A DNA stretch of 46,087 nucleotides from Christiangramia sp. (GCF_029937855.1 NZ_JAPYPC010000014.1:1-46087); one strand, 5' to 3'. Counted from the first letter of the stretch, positions 33,192 through 43,289 are shown. Translations and numbers: made by a program. Notes: generated by a model from the sequence alone, not told the origin.

Positions 33192-34526
33192 TTAAACTTT
33201 TTCAGTTTTAGCAAGTGTTTCTTCTTCAGGATGATAATCATCATCCCATTCCTTTACGTTGGGAGGTCCCATCATATCTACAGATTTGGCGACCATCAGT
33301 GATACCGCCGCATCCCCGGTTACATTTACGGTGGTTCTACACATATCCAACGGCCTGTCTACGGCAAATATCAGGGCTAATCCTGCCTCAGGAATACCTG
33401 CCTGAGCAAGTACAATAACCAACATGACCATTCCGGCTCCGGGAACCGCTGCAGAACCAATAGATGCTAAAGTTGCTGTTGCAATAATTCCTAATTGTGC
33501 ACCCAAAGTAAGATCCATCCCGAATGCCTGAGCAATAAATACTGCTGCCACGGCCTGGTATAAGCTGGTCCCATCCATGTTAATAGTCGCTCCAATCGGT
33601 AATACAAAACTCGTAACCTCCTTGTTAACTCCCATATGTTCTTCTACTCTTTCCATAGTTACTGGAAGGGTGGCCGCACTGGAACTGGTAGAAAATGCAA
33701 GTAATTGAGCCGGAGCGATACCATTGATAAAAAAAGATGGTGTATTTTTTGTGAATACCCAAACCAATAACACATATACCCCAATCATCAAAGCGAGACC
33801 GAGTAAAACTGTTAAGGCATACATAGCCAGAGCTGCAAAAAGATCGGCGCTGGGAGATTCCACTACCAGGGCTGCCAATAATGCAAAAACACCGTATGGC
33901 GCTGTGAGCATGATCAGGTCGATCATTTTTAAGATCACTTCATTGAAGCCATCAAAGAAATCCTTTACCGGTTTAGCAGTTTTTTCTGGAATTAGGATTA
34001 AACCAATTCCGAAGAAGATAGCAAAAAAGATTACCTGTAACATATTGCTATTATCGCTGGCTGCACCAAATATATTACTGGGCACAAGATCTTCCAGGGC
34101 TTGCAGAGGCCCAGCTTCTTTTTGCTTTTGCGCATCAGATATCCTCACAGAAGCATCCCCTTCATAACTTGAAATAAGATCACTTCGGGTTTCTTCTGAA
34201 ATCGTCCTGCCAGGACCTATAAGATTTACCAGTAGTAGACCAATAGACACCGCAATTATCGTGGTTACAATATAAGTGGCAATGGTTCGGGTACCCATCT
34301 TAGAAAGCTTGGAAATGTCTTTTAAGTCAGAAATTCCCTTAACCAGCGAAGCCAGGATTAATGGCACTGCTATTAATTTAAGGGCATTAATAAAAATGTT
34401 ACCGAATGGTTTGATCCAGTCGCCAACAAAATCTGCCCCCCAACTAAAATTAGTCATGATAAGGGCAAAAACAACCCCTGCAGCCATTCCTAATAATATC
34501 TGCCAATGCAGTGCAAGTTTTTTCAT
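33192..34526 (-). CDS. Dicarboxylate/amino acid:cation symporter (DAACS family)
   Basis: A 444-residue secondary transporter of the glutamate/aspartate/C4-dicarboxylate family. About eight hydrophobic helices and two re-entrant loops are indicated by the motifs AFSTSSSAATLPVT (serine-rich loop), PIGATINMDGTSLYQ (NMDGT cation and substrate site) and a RPLDMCRTTVNVTGD segment near the end, where Arg and Asp contact the substrate. It would take up a dicarboxylate or acidic amino acid with Na+ or H+. It starts 19 bp after aroC on the same strand and may share its promoter. Exact specificity is not predictable. Confidence 0.92.
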   Translation of the reverse strand: MKKLALHWQILLGMAAGVVFALIMTNFSWGADFVGDWIKPFGNIFINALKLIAVPLILASLVKGISDLKDISKLSKMGTRTIATYIVTTIIAVSIGLLLVNLIGPGRTISEETRSDLISSYEGDASVRISDAQKQKEAGPLQALEDLVPSNIFGAASDNSNMLQVIFFAIFFGIGLILIPEKTAKPVKDFFDGFNEVILKMIDLIMLTAPYGVFALLAALVVESPSADLFAALAMYALTVLLGLALMIGVYVLLVWVFTKNTPSFFINGIAPAQLLAFSTSSSAATLPVTMERVEEHMGVNKEVTSFVLPIGATINMDGTSLYQAVAAVFIAQAFGMDLTLGAQLGIIATATLASIGSAAVPGAGMVMLVIVLAQAGIPEAGLALIFAVDRPLDMCRTTVNVTGDAAVSLMVAKSVDMMGPPNVKEWDDDYHPEEETLAKTEKV

Positions 34527-34545
34527 ATTATTTTATTTCTAAAAA

Positions 34546-35610
34546 TTAGATTTTCGATGATTTATTCTGAAGATAATAGTCGGCAATGACTAATGCGGCC
34601 ATAGATTCAACTATAGGCACGGCCCTTGGGACCACACAGGGATCATGTCTTCCTTTTCCCTGCATTTCAACCTGTTCACCTTTAGAATTGATGGTTTCCT
34701 GCTTTTGCATCAATGTAGCAACCGGTTTAAAAGCTACTTTAAAATAAATATCCATGCCGTTGGAAATACCACCCTGTATACCCCCGCTTAAATTAGTTTG
34801 GGTAGAACCATCTTTATTAAAATGATCGTTATGTTCACTTCCCCGCATCTTTGTTCCTTCAAATCCACTGCCGTATTCAAAACCTTTTACGGCATTAATA
34901 GAAAGCATGGCTTTGGCCAGCTCAGCATGTAGTTTATCAAACACAGGTTCCCCAAGGCCTTTTGGTAAATTCTTAATCACACATTGAATTGTTCCTCCAA
35001 CCGTATCGCCATCTGCCCTTATTTCCCTGATATAAGCTTCCATTTCTTTAGCCATATCAGGATCGGGACAACGAACAGGGTTTTTTTCTATTTCTGAAAA
35101 ATCAAGTTCAGAATAATGCTTTTCTAATTCTATTTTTCCTACGGAAGAAACAAAGGCATTAAAACTTATATTTTGAAGCAGCTGCTTGGCAATACTACCG
35201 GCCACTACCCTACAGGCAGTTTCCCTGGCGGAAGATCTGCCGCCACCGCGGTAATCCCTAACGCCATATTTCTCATCATACGTATAATCTGCATGGGAAG
35301 GCCTGTACGTATCTTTTATATGTGAATAATCTTTGGATTTCTGGTTGGCATTTTTAATAATGAACCCAATCGGTGTTCCGGTAGATATCCCTTCGAAAAT
35401 TCCTGAAAGAAATTCTACAGTATCAGGCTCTTTCCTCTGAGTAACAATAGCCGACTGTCCGGGTCTTCTTCTGTTCAAATCATTTTGAACACTTTTAATA
35501 TCTATTTCAAGGCCCGCAGGACACCCGTCTATAATACCACCAATTGCAAGACCATGAGACTCGCCGAAAGTGGTTAATCTGAACATTTTACCAAAGGAAT
35601 TTCCGGGCAT
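34546..35610 (-). CDS. aroC: Chorismate synthase
   Basis: A 354-residue FMN-dependent enzyme that converts 5-enolpyruvylshikimate-3-phosphate to chorismate, the last shared step of the aromatic amino acid pathway. Motifs include [17 protein letters not shown] near the N-terminus, [17 protein letters not shown] in the middle and [16 protein letters not shown] near the end, all family signatures. The length is normal. A good -7 box lies just upstream. No other aro gene is adjacent; the symporter gene follows 19 bp downstream. Confidence 0.97.
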   Translation of the reverse strand: MPGNSFGKMFRLTTFGESHGLAIGGIIDGCPAGLEIDIKSVQNDLNRRRPGQSAIVTQRKEPDTVEFLSGIFEGISTGTPIGFIIKNANQKSKDYSHIKDTYRPSHADYTYDEKYGVRDYRGGGRSSARETACRVVAGSIAKQLLQNISFNAFVSSVGKIELEKHYSELDFSEIEKNPVRCPDPDMAKEMEAYIREIRADGDTVGGTIQCVIKNLPKGLGEPVFDKLHAELAKAMLSINAVKGFEYGSGFEGTKMRGSEHNDHFNKDGSTQTNLSGGIQGGISNGMDIYFKVAFKPVATLMQKQETINSKGEQVEMQGKGRHDPCVVPRAVPIVESMAALVIADYYLQNKSSKI

Positions 35611-36101
35611 TTATAGGATTTTCAACAAATGTAATTTTTTAAGAACATATTTGAAAATGGAATCCTATTTAATCTTAAATATTGCTCAACAGCTCTGCCT
35701 CGAGCTTTTCCGATTTATCTCTCCTCTGGCATTCAACGTCAACAGGGAGATGAGAACTCTAGCAGGTAAGAATTATTTTTATGCAGTTCCGGACGTAGGA
35801 GGAGTGATAAAATATCTAAGAAAAATAATTTTATCCTATTTCACTCATGTCCGGGTAAAGAAACTGGACCGCTTCGCTTTTAGATATAAGAAGTTGGGCT
35901 TGAACTAAACGAACTGATAAACAAAAGAGTTTGAAATAGTGTTTTTCAAAGAATACCGCCACTCAAAAAATTGTACGAATAGGTAATAGATCATAGTAAA
36001 ATTTAGAAATTACTAAAAATACCGGTTTCAGGTTCATTCCTTACTAATTCTTTAAAACACTACTCATTTTATTTATAATTTTCTCAGAGGTAAACTATTA
36101 T
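35611..36101. other. Intergenic region of about 490 bp with an unconvincing frame
   Basis: It contains the aroC promoter candidate. A plus-strand frame from ATG 35657 to 35908 would give 83 residues with no recognisable family. The segment around 35870-35905 (CCGCTTCGCTTTTAGATATA) resembles the degenerate intergenic repeats common in Flavobacteriia. I therefore leave the frame uncalled. Confidence 0.4.
35626..35633 (-). promoter_or_regulatory. Candidate -7 box of aroC
   Basis: TACATTTG on the minus strand fits TAnnTTTG and lies 15 bp before the aroC ATG, which gives a very short leader. Confidence 0.45.
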
Positions 36102-36473
36102 TTATTGTGGTTTGTGTTCCTTAAGTATGGTGCTTACTTTAGTATTTAAAGTTTCCATATCAAAAGGCTTTGCAATAAAGTCGACCGCACCGGCTGATCT
36201 ACAAATATCTCCAACATTATGGAGAGCAGACATCATGAGTACAGGTACATGAGCTACTTTTTCATCCTGTTTTAATTCTGCACATACATCGGTTCCATCA
36301 ACTCCAGAAATAAGTTTATCCAGGAGTATCAATTCAATATCATGTTCCAATATATTCTCTTTGGTCTTTCTTGGTTGTTGGGAAACTATTACCGTATGAT
36401 CATTAAACTCAAGAATGTCTCGAAGCATAAAACCGATGGTTTGATCATCGTCAACAATTAGGATCTTTGCCAT
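36102..36473 (-). CDS. Single-domain response regulator (CheY-like)
   Basis: A 123-residue receiver with no output domain. The acidic pocket is DDD at residues 8-10, the phosphoacceptor is Asp52 in LLDKLISGVDG, and the conserved Lys is in FIAKPFD. Its ATG follows the histidine kinase stop with no gap, so it is the likely phosphorylation partner. Without a DNA-binding or enzymatic domain, it must act by protein contact or as a phosphate sink or relay. Confidence 0.93.
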   Translation of the reverse strand: MAKILIVDDDQTIGFMLRDILEFNDHTVIVSQQPRKTKENILEHDIELILLDKLISGVDGTDVCAELKQDEKVAHVPVLMMSALHNVGDICRSAGAVDFIAKPFDMETLNTKVSTILKEHKPQ

Positions 36474-38447
36474 TTATTTTGTTTTTTGTTTGGGTAGCGT
36501 AAAAGTAAATTCAGAACCTTTTCCAATTTGGCTGTCTAAATATATTCTACCTTTATGTCTTTTTATAATTTCATTAGAAAGGTATAGACCTATTCCAAAA
36601 CCGGCATAGGTATAATCCTTATTTCCAGCTATTCTATAGAACCTTTTAAAGATCTTCTTCTGTTCCTTTTTAGCTATTCCTATTCCAAAATCTCTCACAC
36701 TCACTCCAACATGAGCATTTTTTCCTTCAAATATTTTTATAATCACCCTATTACCCTCAGGAGAATATTTTAAAGCATTGGTGACAAAATTGATAATTAC
36801 CTGACCTATTCTATCTTTATCTGCAAAGACTTCACTTTGATCCTGGTGTTGTAATTCTATTTGAACATCTCTATTTGAATAAGAAATATCTTCTATGATT
36901 TGCTCTACATGTTCGTTAAGTTTGAAATATTCTTTCTTAAGTTGTAATTCTTTCTGCTCGATCCTTGATAGATCCAGCATCTCAGAGATAAGCCTGATAA
37001 GTCTTTCAATCTGAATTTCCATTCTGTTCAGGTAAGGTCTCACCGGTAATTTTTTATTATTTTCCTTTTCCTCCTCTTCTTTAGGAATCATGGAAAGTAA
37101 TAATTGAACATATCCCTTTATAGAGGTGACAGGAGTTTTTAATTCATGACTCACGAGTTTTAAAAAGTCATCTTTACGTTGTTCCTCTTCTTTTAATTTA
37201 TGGATTTCAGTACAGGAAGAAATCCAGGAAGTGATCTCCCCTTCTTCATTTTTTATTGCTGTCGCTCTAAACAGATGCCATTTGGGACTTCCATTTTTAT
37301 CAAAAATTCGTAATTCCATTTCCAAATCCTGCCCTGTAGCCAGAACTTTCTCCCCCATTTGTTCAGTTCGTTCCCTATCATCTGGATGAATAAGCGATTG
37401 CCAGGAATTTTCAAGTAAATTTTCAGCATTTTTTCCTGTATAGGTTACCCAACTATTATTATAAAAAACAGGTTCTCCGGTTGCGCTGGACATGGAGATT
37501 TTATGGGGCATAAAATTTACGAGTTCCCGGAACTCTTTTTCACTTTCACGAACTTTTTTGTTTAAGATTCCCTGTTGGGTAACGTCCTGTGCTATAACAG
37601 CCACACCATCTATTTGATTGTGGATATTCCGCTGCGGTTGATAAACAAAATCAAAATAACCAAGTTTCATCTCTCCATCCTTCTTGTGCAAAAGAGGTTT
37701 TTCCTGAGCAAAATGTGGTTCTCCGGTTTCATAAACTTCATTAAATAATTCAGGCATCCCCTGGCCTATCATTTCCGGCAGGATTTCGAACAACGGCTTT
37801 CCTTCAACATCATTTCCCTTCCCCCAAACTGATTTAATTGCATTGTTCGCGATTTCTATGACCATTTCCTTACCTCTTAAAATAGCAATAAGGGAATTGG
37901 AAGAGTGAATTAATTCACGATACCTGTATTCGTTTTCACGTACTTTCTTATTTAAAAGAGCCTGTTTGGTGACATCTGTAGCGATATCTGCAACCCCAAT
38001 AATTTCTCCCTTCTGATTTTTCTGAGGTTGATATGTAAAATCAAAATATCGTATTTCCGGAATTCCGTTTATAACTAACTCAACCGGAACTTCATCAGCG
38101 TGATAAGGAATCCCGGTATTATATACCTGATCGAGTAAGTCGTCTATACCTTGTTTTCTTAATTCAGGTAAAACTTCTAATAAAGGTTTACCTATAACAT
38201 TATGGCCTTTTCCCCAAACGTCCCTAATCGATTCGTTGGCTACATCAATGATGTAATCTTTACCCATAAAAATAGCGATAAGAGAATTAGAAGAATGAAC
38301 CAGGTCCTCATATTTGTAGACTTCATCTTTTAATTCATCAATAGAGTTTGAAAGCCTTTTATTCATGTGGTTAAGGCTCTGGATTTCCTGATCTTTTCTT
38401 TCTAACTCCTGCTCTAACTCCTTTATACGAAGATCTTGATTCATCAT
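36474..38447 (-). CDS. Soluble triple-PAS sensor histidine kinase
   Basis: A 657-residue kinase with no membrane segment. A coiled coil (residues 1-48) is followed by three PAS domains at about 48-165, 175-300 and 305-425. The first two are clearly related to each other: both contain HSSNSLIAI and WGKG at corresponding places and are followed by NKKVRE linkers. The kinase core has phosphoacceptor His in LVSHELKTPVTSIKGY, an N box NFVTNALKYSPEG and G boxes RDFGIGIAKKEQ and GFGIGLYLS. It would sense a cytoplasmic signal such as redox, oxygen or a ligand through PAS. The receiver-only gene follows directly. Confidence 0.93.
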   Translation of the reverse strand: MMNQDLRIKELEQELERKDQEIQSLNHMNKRLSNSIDELKDEVYKYEDLVHSSNSLIAIFMGKDYIIDVANESIRDVWGKGHNVIGKPLLEVLPELRKQGIDDLLDQVYNTGIPYHADEVPVELVINGIPEIRYFDFTYQPQKNQKGEIIGVADIATDVTKQALLNKKVRENEYRYRELIHSSNSLIAILRGKEMVIEIANNAIKSVWGKGNDVEGKPLFEILPEMIGQGMPELFNEVYETGEPHFAQEKPLLHKKDGEMKLGYFDFVYQPQRNIHNQIDGVAVIAQDVTQQGILNKKVRESEKEFRELVNFMPHKISMSSATGEPVFYNNSWVTYTGKNAENLLENSWQSLIHPDDRERTEQMGEKVLATGQDLEMELRIFDKNGSPKWHLFRATAIKNEEGEITSWISSCTEIHKLKEEEQRKDDFLKLVSHELKTPVTSIKGYVQLLLSMIPKEEEEKENNKKLPVRPYLNRMEIQIERLIRLISEMLDLSRIEQKELQLKKEYFKLNEHVEQIIEDISYSNRDVQIELQHQDQSEVFADKDRIGQVIINFVTNALKYSPEGNRVIIKIFEGKNAHVGVSVRDFGIGIAKKEQKKIFKRFYRIAGNKDYTYAGFGIGLYLSNEIIKRHKGRIYLDSQIGKGSEFTFTLPKQKTK

Positions 38448-38536
38448 AAGTAAGCTATCATTCTTGGGGATGTGAATTTCGGCTAAAGTTAATGGTTTAG
38501 GGGGTTAAGAAACATTTTTTAAAAAAGTATTAACAT

Positions 38537-41464
38537 TCAGGATTTTTTTAAAGCCTGTCTCAGTATACTTACGGGGTGTTGCGCCAGCCTACCTGTTCCA
38601 TCTTTTATCTGGTGCCTGCAACTGGTGCCGTTTGCCGAAATTATAACATTCTTATCTGATTTTCTAATTGCCGGAAATAAAGAGTTTTCTCCTATTCTCA
38701 TACTAATCTCATAATGCTCTTTTTCGTAACCGAAGGAGCCAGCCATTCCGCAGCAACCTGAAGGAATAATAGTTACCTTAAAATTTTCAGGAATATTTAA
38801 AATATCAAAAGTTCGGGAAACATTCGATAATGCTTTTTGATGGCAATGTCCGTGGATTTTTACTGTTGCATTTTTTTTAGAAAATTGCTCTGAGATAATA
38901 TTGCCCTTAGCCACTTCCAGTTTTAAAAACTCCTCGATAATAAAGCTATTCCTGGCTAGCTCTTTTGCAGCTTCTTTATCATCTGCTAATCTTAAATACT
39001 CATCTCTAAAAGTTAAAATTGCTGAAGGTTCTATCCCTATTAAAGGAATTTCCTCTGTAATCAATTCTTTAAAAATATCAACATTAGCATTAGCGAGTTG
39101 CTTTGCTTTTGAAAGAAAACCTTTAGATATCTGACTTCTTCCACTTTCGGGATGATCTATTATTAAAACCTGATACCTAAGTTTTGCCAACAGATTCAAT
39201 GCGTCCTTCCCTACCTGCACATCGAGATAATTGGTAAATTCATCATTGAACAGATACAGTGTTTTTAAAGGATTTTTTACCTGAAATTTCTCTTTATTTT
39301 TATGATAATATTGTTTTAAGGTTTGTTTGGCTACAACAGGTAAGTCCCGTTCTTTAGCAACGCCTAAAACTTTCTTTAAAATACCTGAAGTCAATTTGTT
39401 GGACATGACAAAGCGGGAAATCCCAGGAAGTTTGGAAGCTCTTTCGTTTTGTTGGGTAATATTGGCAAATGCTTTGTCACGAAATCCTGGTTTGTTAGAT
39501 TTATGATATTGATGCAGGAATTCGGTTTTTAATGCTGCCATATCTACATTAGAAGGACATTCGCTTTTACAGCCTTTACAACTTATACAGAGATCCAGTA
39601 CTTCCTTTAGCTCAGGATGGTCAAAACGGTTAGATTTATCGGAGTTTGTTAAAAATTCCCTCAAAGCATTCGCCCTTGCCCTGGTAGTATCTTTTTCATC
39701 TTTGGTAGCACGATAACTAGGACACATGGTTCCGCCGGCTTCCACAGATTTACGGCAGTCACCACTTCCGTTACATTTTTCCGCCAGCCTCAGAAACCCA
39801 TCGGCTTCAGAAAAATCCATAAGAGTTTCTATCTGCGGCTCCACTCTGTCTGGCACATAACGCAAAGAAACATCCATGGGTGGTGCATCCACAATTTTTC
39901 CCGGATTAAAAATATTCTGGGGATCAAAGGTTAATTTCACCTCCTGTAAAAGTTTATATATCTTTTTACCGAACATCAATTCAATAAACTCTGCTCTTAC
40001 TCTACCGTCGCCATGCTCTCCACTTAAAGAACCGTTGTATTTTTTTACTAATTCTGCGACCTCTCTGGTAATATTTCTGAATAACTTTACATCTTCAGAT
40101 TTTTTTAAGTTCAGAATAGGCCTTAGATGAATTTCCCCTGCACCGGCATGGGCATAATAAACAGCCTGCTGATCGTAGGAATTCATGATCTTGCTAAAAT
40201 CTGAAATATAATCGGCTAAGACCGGTAATGCGACAGCGGTATCTTCTATACAGGCTACTGCTTTTTTGTCTCCTTTCAGGTTACCAAGCAAACCCAGGCC
40301 TGCTTTCCTTAGTTCCAGAGCCTGTTCTATTTGCTCATCATAAAGTACAGGAAAGGCATATCCCAAATTTGATGATTGTAGGGTTTGAAGCAATTCTTTT
40401 ACCTGATGCTGCAATTCTTCTTCAGAATCGCTTCTCAATTCCAGCATTAAAATCCCTAATGGATCTCCTTCTATAAAAAAACGGTTGTCCCTGTATTTTA
40501 AACTCTCTTTAGTACAGTCCAGGATTACCTTATCCATCATCTCACAGGTAAATAAGGAATGTCTCATTGCAGGAACTACGGCCTGCATACAGGCGTCTAC
40601 ACAGGAATAATGTGCCGCGACCATTGCAGTATGCTTAGGCGGCAATTCATCAAGCTGTAAGGTTATTTCGGTAATAAAAGCCAGTGTACCTTCACTTCCG
40701 GCCATAAGTTTACTGAAATTGAATTTTTCCTGGCTTCTATCAAATACTTCTGTATTCAACAATTCATCGATGGCATAACCCGTATTTCTCCTATGCAATT
40801 CTGCTGGTGGATAATTACTTGTTATTTCCGCCTGATTATCTTTGTCTTTTAGATGCTTATAAATTGAACGATATAGCTGCCCTTCAAGGTTATTAAGTTT
40901 TAATTTTTGTTCAAATTCAGCTGAAGTAAGATCTTTAAATTCAGCCTTGGTTCCATCGCTCAATAAAACTTTTAAGGCTATTAGCTTATCCCGGGTAGTT
41001 CCATATTTTATAGAGGTGGTCCCACTGGAATTATTTCCTACCATTCCTCCAATCATGCAACGATTAGAAGTTGATGTATTAGGGCCAAAAAACAAACCAT
41101 GTCTTTCTAATTGCCTGTTAAGATCATCGCGAATTACCCCGGGCTGAACAATAACCCTTTTATGCCTGGGTTCCACTTTAATAATATCAGTAAAATGCTT
41201 AGAAACATCCACCACGATACCGTTCCCGGTGCATTGGCCTGCAAGCGAGGTGCCTGCTGTTCTGGGAACTAGAGAAGTCTTATGCTTCCTGGCAAAAGAT
41301 ATAAGTTCAACCAGGTCCTTTTCGTTTTTCGGATAACATACCGCTAAAGGTATTTCGCGATAAACTGAAGCATCAGTAGCATAAATACTTTTCCATAATT
41401 CATCGTAAAATAAACTACCAGACAGCAGACCTGAAAGATCTTTTAAGTTTTTCTCTAATTTCAT
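38537..41464 (-). CDS. FAD-linked / Fe-S 2-hydroxyacid dehydrogenase (YdiJ-like)
   Basis: A 975-residue fusion. Residues about 30-460 are an FAD-binding PCMH and FAD-oxidase C-terminal unit (LVPRTAGTSLAGQCTGNG, GGMVGNNSSGTTS, LSGEHGDGRVRAEF). Residues about 560-640 carry Fe-S cysteines in CNGSGDC and CISCKGCKSECPSN. Residues about 800-970 hold a Cys-Cys-Gly (GlpC/HdrB-like) part with HGHCHQKAL and SGCCGMAGSFG. This layout matches YdiJ, which oxidises D-2-hydroxyglutarate or similar D-2-hydroxyacids and passes electrons to quinone or another acceptor. I start it at the ATG at 41464; a TTG two codons earlier is also in frame. It appears monocistronic. Confidence 0.9.
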   Translation of the reverse strand: MKLEKNLKDLSGLLSGSLFYDELWKSIYATDASVYREIPLAVCYPKNEKDLVELISFARKHKTSLVPRTAGTSLAGQCTGNGIVVDVSKHFTDIIKVEPRHKRVIVQPGVIRDDLNRQLERHGLFFGPNTSTSNRCMIGGMVGNNSSGTTSIKYGTTRDKLIALKVLLSDGTKAEFKDLTSAEFEQKLKLNNLEGQLYRSIYKHLKDKDNQAEITSNYPPAELHRRNTGYAIDELLNTEVFDRSQEKFNFSKLMAGSEGTLAFITEITLQLDELPPKHTAMVAAHYSCVDACMQAVVPAMRHSLFTCEMMDKVILDCTKESLKYRDNRFFIEGDPLGILMLELRSDSEEELQHQVKELLQTLQSSNLGYAFPVLYDEQIEQALELRKAGLGLLGNLKGDKKAVACIEDTAVALPVLADYISDFSKIMNSYDQQAVYYAHAGAGEIHLRPILNLKKSEDVKLFRNITREVAELVKKYNGSLSGEHGDGRVRAEFIELMFGKKIYKLLQEVKLTFDPQNIFNPGKIVDAPPMDVSLRYVPDRVEPQIETLMDFSEADGFLRLAEKCNGSGDCRKSVEAGGTMCPSYRATKDEKDTTRARANALREFLTNSDKSNRFDHPELKEVLDLCISCKGCKSECPSNVDMAALKTEFLHQYHKSNKPGFRDKAFANITQQNERASKLPGISRFVMSNKLTSGILKKVLGVAKERDLPVVAKQTLKQYYHKNKEKFQVKNPLKTLYLFNDEFTNYLDVQVGKDALNLLAKLRYQVLIIDHPESGRSQISKGFLSKAKQLANANVDIFKELITEEIPLIGIEPSAILTFRDEYLRLADDKEAAKELARNSFIIEEFLKLEVAKGNIISEQFSKKNATVKIHGHCHQKALSNVSRTFDILNIPENFKVTIIPSGCCGMAGSFGYEKEHYEISMRIGENSLFPAIRKSDKNVIISANGTSCRHQIKDGTGRLAQHPVSILRQALKKS

Positions 41465-41523
41465 ACTCAAATTTAAAAGTTTTCCCTTAGTCAGCTTAAC
41501 AGTTTTTTAAATAATATTAACAA

Positions 41524-41531
41524 TACATTTG
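41524..41531 (+). promoter_or_regulatory. Candidate -7 box of the small barrel gene
   Basis: TACATTTG fits TAnnTTTG and lies 67 bp before the ATG at 41599, implying a leader of about 60 nt. Confidence 0.45.
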
Positions 41532-41598
41532 CGACTATAGACGTTGTTATAACGGGAATCAACATAAATTTGTTACCAATCAAACAAAAAAATCGAAT

Positions 41599-42099
41599 AT
41601 GAAAAAATTAGTAGTTTTAGTAGCTTTCACTATTGGTGCTGTTTTCTTTAGTGATCTAAAGGCGCAGAATATTTCACAGAATGCACTTGGCCTGCGAATT
41701 GGCGGAGGTAATGGTTATGGGGCTGAAATATCTTATCAGAGAGCCACTGGAGGAAACAATAACCGACTGGAATTTGATCTTGGCTGGAGAAATGATAGTC
41801 ATTATGATGCCATTAAATTAGTAGGTCTTTATCAATGGGTGTGGAACATCGAAGGCGGCTTTAACTGGTATGCTGGTGCGGGAGCCGGGTTGGGCAATTA
41901 CGATCACAATCATAATCATGATCATGGAGATGACGATGGAATTTTTGCTCTAATCGCAGGGGATATTGGAATCGAGTATAATTTTGACTTTCCGTTGTTA
42001 TTGTCGTTGGATTTTAGACCGGAAATAGGATTTTCAGATTTTCATGACTACAACGACTTTAGCCCGGATATAGCTTTGGGAATTAGATATCAATTTTAG
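41599..42099 (+). CDS. Small outer-membrane beta-barrel protein with His/Asp-rich loop
   Basis: A 166-residue exported protein. A signal peptide covers about residues 1-22 and ends at DLKAQ. The mature part shows alternating strands ending in aromatic residues, starting with LGLRIGGGNGYGAEISYQ and finishing with the terminal IALGIRYQF, a Phe-ended barrel signal. Between strands, residues about 102-114 read DHNHNHDHGDDD, a His/Asp cluster that could bind Zn, Ni, Cu or Ca. It resembles eight-stranded opacity-type barrels. The gene stands alone with its own promoter and a terminator at 42128-42157. Confidence 0.8.
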   Translation: MKKLVVLVAFTIGAVFFSDLKAQNISQNALGLRIGGGNGYGAEISYQRATGGNNNRLEFDLGWRNDSHYDAIKLVGLYQWVWNIEGGFNWYAGAGAGLGNYDHNHNHDHGDDDGIFALIAGDIGIEYNFDFPLLLSLDFRPEIGFSDFHDYNDFSPDIALGIRYQF

Positions 42100-42127
42100 A
42101 TTTTCTTAGATAGGTTTAAGAAAGAAG

Positions 42128-42157
42128 AAGGTGGGGATGAATTTCTCCACTTTTTTT
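42128..42157 (+). terminator. Intrinsic terminator after the barrel gene
   Basis: AAGGTGGGGA (42128-42137) pairs with TCTCCACTTT (42144-42153) through 10 positions including two G-U pairs, followed by a T-run. It touches the stop codon of the convergent bshA gene and may serve both transcripts. Confidence 0.75.
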
Positions 42158-43286
42158 ATGCCTGAATTAAAGCTTTTTCATACAACTCTTCATACATGGG
42201 AACAATTTGATTAATATCAAATCGTTCAGCCGCTTCTCTGGCCTGTTCTTTAAATTTATTTAATACTGAAATATCCTGCAGTATAAAAACGGCACTTTTG
42301 GCCATTCCATTAATATCTCCCACTTCATGTAAAAAGCCTGAAAAATCATTGACATTCACTTCAGGCAAACCACCTGTATTTGAAGATATTACAGGCACTG
42401 ATTGAACCATAGCTTCAAGGGCAGCCAAACCAAAACTTTCTGTTTCAGAAGGCAAAAGGAATAGATCTGAAAAACATAAAATTTTATCTATCTCATTACT
42501 CTGGCCAAGGAACAACACCCTATCGGTTATATCTAATTCACGTACCAGCTTTTCAGCATTTTCTCTCTCGGGTCCTTCACCCACCATCATCAATCTTGCT
42601 TTTACATTCTTCTGAATTTCAAAAAATATTCTTACTACATCTTCAACCCGTTTTACTTTTCTGAAGTTACTCACATGGGTAATGATCCTTTCGTCATCAT
42701 GTGCCATTAACTCCCTCTGACAATCGGTAAAAATCTTCTGTTTGAATTTCGAAACATCAATGAAATTAGGAATCACTTCTATTTTCTTTCGGATATCAAA
42801 AAACTTCAAAGTGTCCTCCTTCAAACTTTCAGAAACTGAAGTCACTATATCACTATTATTAATGCTGAAAGTAACTGCAGGTTTATAAAAAGGATGATTA
42901 CCTACCAGCGTAATATCGGTACCATGAAGAGTGGTGACCATAGGAATATAAACACCTTCTTCTTCCAGCATTTTTTTCGCCATATAACCGGCATAAGCGT
43001 GAGGGATAGCGTAATGAACGTGTAGAACCTCGATCCCGTAATTCTTAACCACATTTACCAATTTACTGCTTAAAGCCAGCTCGTATGGCTGATAGTGGAA
43101 TAATGGATATTCAGGAACATTAACCTCGTGAAATCTAATATGACTGGAAATAGTTTCCAGTCTCACCGGTTGTTTATAGGTTATAAAATGAACTTCATGA
43201 CCTCTTCGAGACAGAGCCAGGCCCAATTCAGTAGCTACAACCCCGCTACCTCCAAAGGTAGGATAACAAACAATGGCAATTTTCAT
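42156..43286 (-). CDS. bshA: N-acetyl-alpha-D-glucosaminyl L-malate synthase
   Basis: A 376-residue GT4 glycosyltransferase that joins UDP-GlcNAc to L-malate in the first step of bacillithiol synthesis. The start MKIAIVCYPTFGGSGVVATE is highly characteristic of BshA, and HVHYAIPHAYAGYMAK and LLPSETESFGLAALEAM (the GT4 UDP-sugar site with two Glu) follow. The length matches the family. It follows the glycoside hydrolase gene by 3 bp and may be co-transcribed with it. Its presence implies that the cell uses bacillithiol; bshB and bshC are not in the window. Confidence 0.94.
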   Translation of the reverse strand: MKIAIVCYPTFGGSGVVATELGLALSRRGHEVHFITYKQPVRLETISSHIRFHEVNVPEYPLFHYQPYELALSSKLVNVVKNYGIEVLHVHYAIPHAYAGYMAKKMLEEEGVYIPMVTTLHGTDITLVGNHPFYKPAVTFSINNSDIVTSVSESLKEDTLKFFDIRKKIEVIPNFIDVSKFKQKIFTDCQRELMAHDDERIITHVSNFRKVKRVEDVVRIFFEIQKNVKARLMMVGEGPERENAEKLVRELDITDRVLFLGQSNEIDKILCFSDLFLLPSETESFGLAALEAMVQSVPVISSNTGGLPEVNVNDFSGFLHEVGDINGMAKSAVFILQDISVLNKFKEQAREAAERFDINQIVPMYEELYEKALIQA

Positions 43287-43289
43287 CAG

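Noticed and set aside
35657-35908. Plus-strand frame of 83 residues in the aroC-regulator gap
   Set aside because: No recognisable family, no promoter, and its end overlaps a segment resembling degenerate intergenic repeats; the longer version starts inside aroC on the other strand.
41462-41475. TTG start at 41470 and the -7-like TAAATTTG box for the YdiJ-like gene
   Set aside because: The ATG at 41464 is the more likely start, and the box lies only a few bases from it, which would require a leaderless transcript.
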